Of a stretch of DNA of 64,000 bases, positions 49,761-60,120 are shown piece by piece. This stretch comes from Liolophura sinensis (Eukaryota > Mollusca > Polyplacophora > Chitonida > Chitonidae). The position numbers and the translations under genes were made by a program. Position 1 is the first letter of the stretch. Each line of letters opens with the position of its first letter. The notes beneath the pieces were generated by a model, which saw nothing but the letters and a program-made list of their open reading frames with translations, was not told the origin of the DNA and made no database searches. The stretch is from assembly GCF_032854445.1 (NCBI RefSeq), contig NC_088302.1:33327979-33391978 (forward strand), given 5' to 3'.

Positions 49761-52439
49761 AATACCATGGTATACACCATAGAGCATTCTGTCTCTGTCA
49801 AGTTGACAGTTTTCTGGGCAAACCTTCAATGTTTACACCAAACTAGCCACCCACAATGATGGCGAAGTTTTTGGACAGCTGATTGATGTGAGGGCACAAA
49901 CTGCAACGCATGCGCATTTCAAATATGGTAGCCACGATCTAGAACAACAACAACCGGACAGTCCGCCCAAATATAGCGGATCGTCGTGGCTAAAAATCTT
50001 GCCAAAACATTGAGTATACATACAGGTAAATCATTACTCTTTGAATTTGTTGCGGACATCACATAATGAGTTGTTTTTATTATTTAATTATTATTTACAA
50101 CATTATGCTGCCAAAGATATAGGAGAATATTTACGGCCCCTCTGATACCACTTATCCGGTGGCTCTGTGGACGTTGTGTGGCGTGTGAACAGGTGGCTGG
50201 CAGGCGGAAACTCCGGCACCCATGACACAGTGGCAAGGGAATGGTGCAGGAGACTGAAGTCTGCCCGAGTCGTGTGCCTCTGCCTGGGGATTTCCTTTAC
50301 GGTGGGGATACGGGATAGAAACCATACCTTCAAAGGACATGCCTCTGTTGGACTGACTCGGAAACTCAGCTGGAGCACTGGCACACCGTCTCACCAACAG
50401 GTTGTTGGGAGACGATGTGCCTTTGCCGTATCGCAGTGCGATGTGTTTTGTATTAGCCGCTCATGTGATCGTGTTTTGGCGACACCGTCCAATCCTGGGG
50501 TCTTAGTTGTAGCCGAACAGGCTTCAGTTTTCCATCAACAGGTGTACACACGGATTATAGCCTCACAACAACTATATTGACACAGCCTATTTGATAATCA
50601 ATTGTTATCAAATAATGACTTTATTGGTGCGATTTGTGCGATTTCTTCGTCAGGCAGACATTTAGGTTTTCGTGCAAACGTGTGATAAACCCAGAGATGA
50701 TTAATTATAGCTGAATAGATCGAATGACTTTGTGTTGTCATTGGTTCATTTCAGCCGTTGTATTTCGTTAAATACTGTGATGATTTCATTTGAAATTGTA
50801 AACCCATACACTGACTCATGGATTCAGTATTCATGGGTACTTGGCAGGACAATAAGCAGTATGCAGCACCTGTGCGATCGTTTTGGTGTTGGTTTTAAAT
50901 GCGTTGGAATGATTGGAATTCCTCCAATTTGTTATGCATATGAGGAACATTTCCTCCCAACATAATGCTGACCGCCATCGTATAAGTGAAATATTCTTGA
51001 GTAAGGCTTTGCTCCGATTTCCTCTACCCATGGCTGAGACTGGTGAAGTTCAATATTATTTGTTCAGCAAATGTATATCAAATACATCAATCAGTTAACT
51101 AAACCTTATTAACCAAAGAAAAAAAAACAGAAAAATATACGTTAATATTCTTCACGGTTTTCTCGATTCCAGTCTACTATATGGCTCTACGCCTTAAATA
51201 CTATAAATGTGGTAACTTGCCATAAAGTAAACTTCCGGTCAGTTTCGGTCTGCGAGATTGTTTATCCATATAACGGACAATAAGTTGGGCTTGGCATTAA
51301 AATAACTCCATCGACTTTTGATATCAACGGGTAGAATTTGTGCAATCATAAAATTTTGAATAAATTGATTGCGCATTTTATCCAAACAGACAAAATGAAT
51401 GAAATCAACCCTTCCATATTTACAGATGGCTGTAAACAGCTAATAGAGTATATATTCCGCCAATAGATAGAGCAACAAATGTCACATTGTCCAAAAGTAA
51501 AAATCTGCATATGGATGGTTAACAGAATTCCATCGCCCATTCACAGACTCGGTCCGTCTCTCAAGCCAGATCCGTGGTCCCTCGTGGAGCTTGTTTGGAA
51601 TGCAGAATGTCGCTAATTCTATGCACGAAGTCAATGTGTCGGCAGAGATCTGTACCAAAGTGGCCCCGGTGGAGCCCGTGCCAGTTTTTCTCCTCGACAA
51701 AAACCTGGAAATCTGGAACTAATTCCGTGTTTTGGGTCAACCGGCGACAAGTCGCTGCGCTTATTGTCTATACCTTATGGCTGAATGTCAAAAGACGCGA
51801 CACCAGAGTTCGAAATGCTTTCTTCTGTTGTGGAAGTGAGAGTCCAGAGGTGAAAACCTCCGGGGGCAGGGGACGGGTAGGGTAGGGCTCAGGAGAATGA
51901 GCATAGGCCTTAAGATGAAGATGGGGGTGTTATAGTGTTATAGTAGAAAACGTATATACTGAGCTGCAACGAACACAAACCAGTAATGCACGCTTCAAGG
52001 AAGTCAGAAATACATTGTACATATCAAAATACACACACATACGGTGAAACGAGTTGAAATCGTTGTCAGGTTTATCAAACAATTATTAAACTTTACACTT
52101 CAATTAGTTTTAGCTCGAGACATGAATAATAAACTATTTTAAAGAAATTAATTGCTTTATTAATTATTATGCCGGGTCAAAATAATTAACAATTCCATGT
52201 TTCGTGATTTCACTACTCCAAGTTATCACCTTGCCCTATAATAACGAGTGTGTATGTATAAATAGTCGTTGGTTCATTGATTGTTGCAGGACTTCTGAAA
52301 TGGCCGACATACCTAGCCAACGCCGGCAGATTTCCGAGTGACAGAAATACTTCTGTCAGTTTAATAGACCTATCAGTGCTGATCTTTACTATGGTATAGG
52401 CGTGCACTCTGTACGCCAGCTCACGTGAAAGTTTTAGAG
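49761..52439. other. Gene-free DNA with one SINE fragment
   Basis: A GC-richer piece at 50140-50540 has frames on both strands (137 codons plus, 93 and 81 minus) without recognisable domains. Another lies at 51540-51890 (103 codons plus). Confidence 0.55.
50930..51010 (+). mobile_element. SINE 3'-module fragment
   Basis: It reads CCTCCCAACATAATGCTGAC, CGCCATCGTATAAGTGAAAT and ATTCTTGAGTAAGGC, then loses similarity before the tail. It is the first copy downstream of the Islet gene. Confidence 0.55.
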
Positions 52440-52800
52440 GTTCTACCCAGCACAGAAATTGCCGTCTTTAAAATCATACGTAAATACGCATTGCAGAAAG
52501 TCTGAACGCACTTTGAGGGCGGTACAAAGCTTACCGCGCGCGCATGCTGTCAGACTATGCGTGCGCATAATACAGTCCCAGAAAAAGTCTGCTTGGTACG
52601 TGTCACCGCGTCAGTATGCGGATGTTCTAGGTCCAGTTACACAACTAACGGTGAAAAGCCGGGGCTGCATACCACGGTGTTTGTGTGTATACGTTGTGGT
52701 TGGGGAGCGGGCGTTGCGTAAGCGCGACTCGGGTGCATGGTTGTCGGTATTTCGCCGAGATCGTATATGTTCCCGCGAGCCAGCTACAGTCTTCCTCCTC
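52440..52800. other. CpG-rich block without recognisable gene
   Basis: CG dinucleotides are clearly denser than in the surrounding sequence (for example CCGCGCGCGCATGC near 52532). Frames are open on both strands (52459-52836 plus; 52611-52908 minus), as expected for low stop density. None resembles a known protein. It could be a promoter of an unannotated transcript. Confidence 0.35.
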
Positions 52801-52835
52801 CTGGTCAAGCAGTATGCCGATGATGGTTATCGGTA

Positions 52836-52869
52836 GTCCAAGTGGCCACAAGGTCGGGGCCACTTGGAC
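52836..52869. other. Perfect 12-bp stem hairpin
   Basis: GTCCAAGTGGCC (52836-52847) and GGCCACTTGGAC (52858-52869) are perfect reverse complements separated by a 10-base loop. No terminator or known structured RNA is evident. It lies at the 3' edge of a CpG-rich block. Confidence 0.6.
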
Positions 52870-53149
52870 CTCGGAACAGATTGCATATACAGATATAACG
52901 TTACACAAACAACAACAATTAGACTGCAGACAGTTGCGTATTATGTGTGGAACCGGTTTAGCTGAATGGTTCGATTCCCATCGACTCGCTGTTGACAGCT
53001 GGACACCCTGAAATAAATATACTCTTCAAATCGTACTTTTGACGAGAACTGTCCTCTGGAATCATTACCGGACTGTTTGCCTTTATGTTTGACTGACAAA
53101 TTAGAAAGCCACACTTAAACAACGATTTTTTTTCTTAAGTACTAAGGGA

Positions 53150-53240
53150 CAGATTGAGAAACTGATTGATTGATTAGTTCTTTGTTTGTTTGATTGGTTC
53201 ATTGATTGATTAATTGATTGCTTATTTTTTTTTATTGTTG
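53150..53240. repeat. Degenerate (GATT)n tract
   Basis: ATTGATTGATTAG, GTTTGATTGGTTCATTGATT and GATTAATTGATTGCTT form a low-complexity tract of tetranucleotide-like repeats. Confidence 0.7.
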
Positions 53241-53699
53241 ATTAAATTTGAAATTGTTTACTCATGAATTATGCGCATGTTCCGTAACAGACAGTTTGTG
53301 GGTGGAGGATACCGGAGATCCTGAAGTTAGAACACCGAACTTAAGTTATCGTGACCACGTCTGTCAGATAGTTGGAATAGCAATGTTCTACCATGAACTT
53401 CATGTAAGGCTACACGGGACCACTTACTGCCAGCAAGGCCACGAGAACACTGAGTGGAAGGGAATTTTACAAGTTTCCTGTCTTCGAGACGGCATTGAAC
53501 CCATGACGTGGGTGAACAGGCGATTCACATATTATTACGAACTTAGGTCATGCTTGAACATTATGAAATTCATTACGAACGCTCATGAGTCAATAAGCAA
53601 GATCACGAATGCCAACGCGATTACAATATGACGCCAATCGTAACGGTTTTGGCAAAAATTCGTCAAAGTGTGAAAGGGGCTGTAATGTGCGTCGGAATG

Positions 53700-53790
53700 A
53701 TTGACTGACTGCGTTGTGACCGTTGATATAATAACGGTTGAGCGGCGTAAAATGCCAAACAAATAAATATAGAAATAAATAAATAATGTT
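53700..53790 (+). mobile_element. Possible SINE tail remnant
   Basis: GAGCGGCGTAAAATGCCAAA is followed by CAAATAAATA repeats, resembling the SINE 3' end. The part before it is not recognisable. On the minus strand, at about 53490-53530, GTCATGGGTTCAATGCCGTC looks like a B box, so the interval 53250-53790 may be old SINE debris. Confidence 0.35.
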
Positions 53791-54217
53791 GATTAAAAAC
53801 ATGAGATTGACTGACTGGCGGTAATAGTTAACTGATTGGTCGGTGGGCATGCAGTTGGTTGATGGACTTATTTAATAAACGGTATATTTAAAAAAAATTT
53901 CTTATATACGTTAATCCGGAAATTCACATGGTCATTGGTGAGCTAAAACATGAATGGTACTGTCCATTCACATTGTGGGCCGTATATACACCAATTAGCA
54001 CTGAAATAAAGACACCAAGTAACTGAAAACACCAATAAAGCAATATACTAAAGTCATTAAGGAAACAGTTTACATATTCAGTACTACAAACCAAATATAT
54101 CGAAATATATGCATTTACACATGTCGGCTGTAATCGGCCAACAAGAATGCGACTGATACAAACTTATCGACATCTTTCCCGATGGGGATGTAGTGGGGTT
54201 CAAAAATATTGATTGCT

Positions 54218-54437
54218 AATTCGACTAACGCGATCCTTGTCTGTCTAGCTGATCAGTCCCGGGTCAGTGTGGTCACAGGTTCGAATCCAGTTCTCGTTGA
54301 TACGACAGCGGCCCTATGGTCAGTAGCTTTTCCAGACATATGCCTCTTCGGTTTCTCCTCTTAGACACCTGACAGCTTGACAGTTGTATTAGTAAAACAT
54401 TCTGATTATTGCAATAAACACCAATCAAATAAATGAA
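54218..54437 (+). mobile_element. tRNA-derived SINE, divergent copy
   Basis: The head has GTCTAGCTGATCAGTCCCGG and a perfect B box, GGTTCGAATCC (about 54278-54288). The body includes ACAGCGGCCCTATGGTCAGT, and the 3' end is TAAACACCAATCAAATAAAT. The head and tail agree with the other copies, but the CACCATAATGCTGG module is lost. Confidence 0.6.
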
Positions 54438-55084
54438 AACTGATATGAAACGAAAAATGTATTTCCAACCAACCCGCAATCAACCAGATGTGAATACAGG
54501 TACTGTATTAATTGGTGTACATGGCCCACAGGTCCTGTTCATTCTATGCAGGGGGGGCCCTGCATGCCAGACTGTATAAATATAAGGTGGCGATGCAGGT
54601 TCCAGTGAAGATTGCCAGTGAACTGTAGCACAGAATAACAAACATTTACCGTGTAGTGTATGCCTGCCAATCAAATCGTCTTTCGTGCGTGTTAGTCTCG
54701 TCGAACGGGCTCGCTGACAAATCCCCCAAGTCTTGTCGCGCCCGGCATGGAGTGTGATCTGAGCAAATACACAAGTCTAGTCTCGCGCCACTACAGCCGT
54801 CATTCCCGACCTCCCCCGCACTTAAGCCAACTTTAGACATGGTCGTCATGTTGATGACTTCGTTAACCCGCGATAACCTCATTTAAAATATCTATGTTGA
54901 AAAGTTAGGGCTTCAAAGTTGTATGGTTATGGAGAGAACATGATTTTGTACAAGTATAACTTCAGTCAGCTGTCACCGTTTTGATGTACTATACGAAGAA
55001 AATTCGCGACCGAGCATTTTTAGGATACTTAATTCGTGTTGTGGATATTCAGGAGGTGATGTGAGATTTGCTGGGATTTGATAG

Positions 55085-55285
55085 GATTCAAGCTTCAAGG
55101 GCTGGATTCGATCCTGCGGCGTCACTGGCAGCGGTGGCCGCGAGGATATGTTACGTAACAGTTGTGAGATTTTTGTGAGGGCGTTTCTCCTTCATGTAGC
55201 TTTATCTTGGACTAGTAGTTTCTCCGGGGAGCTGTCGTATATAGTGAAACATTCTTGACTATATACGTTGTAAGTCATAGTAAAA
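55085..55285 (+). mobile_element. Possible degenerate SINE copy
   Basis: GGATTCGATCCTGCGGCGTC resembles a B-box head. GTTTCTCCGGGGAGCTGTCG, then TATATAGTGAAACATTCTTG and ACTATATACGTTGTAA, resemble the decayed 3' modules. Confidence 0.35.
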
Positions 55286-55926
55286 TTATACATTACAACA
55301 TTTACCAACTCACTTACACTGGTCCTTCCCTACCTGAATAATATGCACGGGTTTCGGCTGAGCGCTTTACACCGGACTTCCCTCGAGGCATTTCACACCT
55401 TATCACTGATAATGTACACACAAAAGCAGGGCCGTGTCAGGTCTTTTCGGGGTCTTGTCAACCATGCGTAACTATCTGTCCCAGGAGATCGGGGCCTACT
55501 GCAGATTACATCTCAGGGCATAACAATTTTACGGGGTCTTGTTTAATAACGATGGTGATAACTGAAGGTGTTGGACATCTCATTTACAACCAAGCATATG
55601 TGCGAGATATATTTTTAATGGCTTTAGATAAGTTCCATTGATGGATATGGTCCACAGGCAAGTTATTTAAAAGAACTGTCTTTGACATCCCTTTAATGCA
55701 AGCCAATCTGCTGGCAATATGCAGGGGATATATCGCCGTTGGAGATGTATGGTCCTTTGTTTCAAAAATCAGTAGATACTATAGCATAGAAAAGAAACTT
55801 GTAAACAGAAGACTGAAACATTAGTGTTAGCTGTTTTTAGACTTATAAATCTAAAGTATATTATGATAAGTCATAAAGTTCTTTTGTATATTCTGAACAG
55901 TGTTGAGCGAAGGAATCCAGTTCCCG

Positions 55927-56245
55927 AGTACATATTGAAGAGCCTTGTGAGAAGGTATAGTTCTTCCGTATGTACACTGAAAGTTTTTGTGAGAAGGTAT
56001 AGTTCTTCCGCATGTACACTGAAGAGTTTTGTGACAAGGTATAGTTCTTCCGTATAGTATAGAAGAGGTTTGGGAGAAGGTATAACGTTCTTCCGTGTAT
56101 ACACTGAAGAGTTTTGCTAGAAGGTATAGTTCTTCCGTGTATACACTGAAGAGTTTTGCTAGAAGGTATAGTTCTTCGTGTATACACTGAAGAGTTTTGT
56201 GAGAAGGTATAACGTTCTTCCGTATGTACACTGAAGAGTTTTATG
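55927..56245. repeat. 42-bp minisatellite, about 7.5 copies
   Basis: The unit is close to GAGAAGGTATAGTTCTTCCG, then TATGTACACTGAAGAGTTTTGT. Two units carry a 2-bp insertion (ATAACGTTC for ATAGTTC). Because 42 is a multiple of three, all three minus-strand frames stay open for 77-126 codons with a 14-residue repeat. I do not call these genes. Confidence 0.93.
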
Positions 56246-56384
56246 ACCGCTGAGTTTTTGTCACAAAATAAATATATAATTTACTCAGTAGTTCTGTCAG
56301 AGTTATAAAAAGCTCCAGTTCTGTCCACAAATGTAAAGCTGTATAGTCCACCAAAGAGGTTTGATACAATTAAAAAGTCTGGTT

Positions 56385-56600
56385 CTCTGAAGAGTTTTGA
56401 AACAAGGTATATTTAACTCAAAGGTTTTGTTACATTTGATAAAGTTCTACTTGAATTGTTACGATTGATAAAGGCCTAGTGAACTCACGAGATTTGTTAC
56501 ATTTGATAAACGTATAGTTAACTCACGAGTACATTTGATAAAGCTTAGATCACTAGCTCAAGAGTTGTAAAGCTGTGCCCTTACTAAGTTTGTCACCAGG
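56385..56600. repeat. Degenerate repeat related to the 42-bp array
   Basis: GAAGAGTTTTGAAACAAGGT at 56390 resembles the 42-bp unit. Four loose copies of TTTGTTACATTTGATAAAG with AACTCACGAG-like spacers follow. It looks like an older, decayed extension of the array. Confidence 0.5.
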
Positions 56601-57169
56601 TAAAAAAATTTTCGCTCAAAAGTTTTGTTAAAAGCTAAAATGTCCTTTCCATTCAAATGTTTGGTAATGTTTCGTAATTTTTAAATCTCAAGTCCACAGA
56701 TCAATTTGTGAAAAAAGTATATCAAGAAAGCTGTGTATAGTATACTGAGAGGGTTTAATAACCAAAGCATTAATAGACTGGAGGTTTCTGTGATTAATTT
56801 TCTGTACCCAGTTAAGTAAATGGGAAGTTTCATCGACCTCCAATTGAAGAGTTTTATCAGCAAGCACACTACAGTAGTTTACCGCGTGAAACATGCTTAT
56901 GTTATCGCACGTTTTATGTTTCCAAACATTATTGTGTTTTGTCATATTAAACCTAGCTGAAATACAGAGCCATAAAAGAGTCTATCGTCTCAACTTTTTA
57001 TCACAATGCATGGTGCGTGTCAAAGCAAACCGGAAATACTTTCATAACATAATTACAATTTGCATATTTTTTTCCGTTTCATTGGTGTCATCGGTCAGCC
57101 AGTGTGGAAAAAGTACCAAACTTTGTCTGGCGGACTACTTAATTAACAAAGCTTCTAACGTAAAGCGAC

Positions 57170-57235
57170 ATGCAGCCAAACCAGCCAGAGTTCAGTTCGA
57201 ACACGCGACCTCACTGGCCAAGCTTTAGTTCATCT
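57170..57235 (-). mobile_element. Possible SINE head remnant, reverse orientation
   Basis: The minus strand reads TGGCCAGTGAGGTCGCGTGT followed by TCGAACTGAACTC, a B-box-like word in a setting like other SINE heads. No body or tail is seen. Confidence 0.3.
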
Positions 57236-58527
57236 GCACTTCAGACCTCCGTGCAGACAGCTTGACCAGCGAAAGTGGCTTTAATCACAACGTACACACT
57301 GTGGTACACGTGCATTTGATACAAGCATACACTTTTCTGGTTGGACTGGCGACCTCATATGTCTCACCCCGTCAGCGCGAAGTAGTTCTAGATTATTGGT
57401 CAGAACCCTGCTCTGGTCAGACAGACACGATCCCTGACCGCTCAAACCTTGAGTCGCAGCCAGATTGTGCGGAGATAGACTTGTCTTGCCTGTCACTTCC
57501 TACATTGTCCTCAGCCATGTCCGCTTTTTTCTGGTCACTTTCCTGACTTTTAATCACGGAGTAGTTTGTTCAGGATGTCACATTCGCAGCCCTTTACCAA
57601 CCGTTTTCTCTGCGGTTCGCTGCATTTTCACCTCGGGCTTTTCGCCATTCTTGAATAGCATGGCCGTGATGCCTATCTGTTGTATGAATACCGTGGGCGA
57701 ATACAAACCTCACATGTGACAAATGTGACTGTTTTCTTCCGCAAAGTATAACTAAGAGGCCGGCTAGGGGTAATAAATTCGAAATTCTAACGCGCGTAGG
57801 ATGCAACAGACAGTGCGACATAGAAAAGACAAGCAATCCGCGATAAAAAGACAAAACGCACTCACTGATCCTGTCATCAATCCTGTCATCCAGTCTCACA
57901 GACCCGGATATCAAATCGGACACTTTTGTGTAATTTGGGGTACATTTTTGCGCGATGAAGGAAACTCTTGAGTTAATTTCTAGGTGTACAACCTGTTCTT
58001 TAAATTTTAAAAGTTTTTGTTGTTTAATATTAACATTCAAGATCCTTGTCTTCGTGGTGACATAAATTCCTGTTGTTTTTTCTTAGTCTGAAAATATTTT
58101 ACAACTGCGTTGTTTGTTGTTTTATACCAAACGGCACGCATGCAGTAGATACAGCTAAATTTGAAGGGAGATTTAACTTCCTGTACAATGTCTGAAAATA
58201 ATCTTGATATCCATTCGAATCTATAAGGATAACAATATGTCATATCAACTTGCACGTGTTTCTCTTTAAACCTGTTTAATTTCATTTGGTTTACATGTGT
58301 ATAATTTCATATTACAATTCTAATTCATTCATACTAAACTGTAATTTACAGTTCACCTAAATCTCTATTGTACAAGCATTTGCATACCTAACACGCAAGC
58401 TGTTGGCCGTACACTGCGTACACAATATGAACAGTTATACACTTTTTTTTGCACTCTTGTGTTTGCACGAGCACACAAGTATATATAGTTATCTACAGCA
58501 TGTACATATACGTGTACAACACATACA
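57236..58527. other. Gene-free DNA
   Basis: A minus-strand frame of 148 codons (57594-58040) and shorter overlapping ones have no recognisable domain. No repeat is seen. Confidence 0.55.
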
Positions 58528-59003
58528 TGTATACATTGTTCACCAAATACTATTTGACACAAACCTGTGAACACATGGTATATTTTCACCATGTATATAC
58601 TATTATTCACAAACTCATGTACCCGTATTATTCACAAAATGCTATTTGACACAAACCTAGGAATATGTGGTATGTAGTCATAATGTATACACTATATTAT
58701 TCACAAACTCATGTACCTGTATTATTCACAAAATGCTATTTGACACAAACCTAGGAATATGTGGTATGTAGTCATAATGTATACACTATATTATTCACAA
58801 ACTCATGTACCTGTATTATTCACAAAATGCTATTTGACACAAACCTAGGAATATGTGGTATGTATTCAAAATGTATACACTATATTATTCCCAAACTTAT
58901 GAACATGTATTATTCACCAAATACTATATCTGACACAAACCTAGGAACCCGTGATATATATTCACCATTCATACTCTATTGTTCACAAACCCTTGAACAC
59001 GTA
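58528..59003. repeat. 94-bp satellite-like tandem repeat, about 5 copies
   Basis: TATTATTCACAAAATGCTAT starts at 58626, 58720 and 58814, exactly 94 bp apart. These central units are almost identical, while the outer copies have diverged (TTCACCAAATACTATTTGAC at the left edge, TATATCTGACACAAACC at the right). Near-identity in the centre suggests recent expansion or homogenisation. Confidence 0.93.
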
Positions 59004-59239
59004 TAAATACATGTTTTCTGAAACATACTCGCATCTTCATAAATCCAGTTATAATGATTGCCATCCGAAGTCTTCACAAAATGTCCATGCACAGAAACGC
59101 TGAACGCGATGGAGCTTTTCTTGTATTTAGACACTTTCACAAATTTAATAGAAACAGTTTAGTTTGACAAAAATTGGACGTGAACCATCCGCAAATGCTT
59201 ACAAACCCATAAGAATAAAGACACAGAGACGATCAGTAC

Positions 59240-60120
59240 AGACGGTGAAAATCTAGCTCACTTTATTAATCCTGGCTGTAGCCTATTAAACCAAAGAGAG
59301 CTTCAGTAGATAAATACACAGTACAAAATAAACACCCATTTCACAGGCACGGAGTGTCTTGTGTACAGGTGAGTTGAAAAGTGGCACTTGAGAGAAAGCC
59401 GAAGAGGGAAATGTCGAATTGGGATCAAGAACACCTGGATTGTTGTTGGCTGTGTTTCTTTACGTATTCCAACAGGTAAACAGAGCTCTTGGACGTATCC
59501 TGACCAGCACTAACTTAACCCACCTGTCCCAAGCTCCAAACCCCATACATGCACACAATAACTCCTTACCTATACTCCTCACCTCTCCTTGTCCACATAA
59601 TTTCAAGCAATTATTCGGATGAATGAAACCAAAAGTAACAGCATTTACACAGGAATCGTTTCGGGTTGACCCATTTGGAACGGTGCGGACGTTTCTAGAC
59701 ATGCCAAGTCCTATTCGTAAGGAGGTTAAGAGGGGTGGTTGAATGGTCCTCGCGCAGCATTTCTCTGTCCGTAGCCTATAGAAGGTACACATAGAACGCC
59801 AGATTTGACGTGATGTATTAAAGAGGTATACAAAGTATGGATAAAGCAAAAAGTAAATTTCTGTCTGACGTGAACAATAATAAGCGTCAAGGAGCTTACA
59901 ATTACATTTTGTTGTGTGGATTGACATAAGTGTATAAACTATTCCCTCTTTTCGGTACTTAGGTCAAAAAAGCATTTCATTAGACAACCCATCTTCATTA
60001 AGGAAACTCCCACTGGTATAAATGCACGAAAATTCTATGCAGGTGCTAAAAAGGGCATATATGCGAAGGTAGAGAAAAGCTGACTGGACTCAGCGAGAGG
60101 TGCTTGCTTATATAGGAGAA
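59240..60120. other. Unexplained stretch with the longest non-Islet open frame
   Basis: A minus-strand frame of 155 codons (59460-59927) is the longest in the window. Beyond its 3' end, on the minus strand, lies an AATAAA (59260s) in the setting TTAATAAAGTGAGC, which would suit the 3' end of a minus-strand transcript. The peptide has no recognisable domain, and chance frames of this size are expected in 64 kb. Confidence 0.25.

Noticed and set aside
53248-53631. 127-codon plus-strand frame
   Set aside because: No recognisable domain; it overlaps a B-box-like word on the other strand and a SINE-like tail follows, so repeat debris is more likely.
54225-54300. tRNA gene suggested by a perfect B box GGTTCGAATCC
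   Set aside because: No cloverleaf with matching acceptor stem could be drawn, and a SINE tail follows about 150 bp later.
55851-56231. 126-codon minus-strand repeat protein candidate
   Set aside because: The 42-bp minisatellite is a multiple of three and opens all frames; 2-bp insertions in some units argue against coding constraint.
57594-58040. 148-codon minus-strand frame
   Set aside because: No domain, no splice or promoter support, composition changes along the frame.
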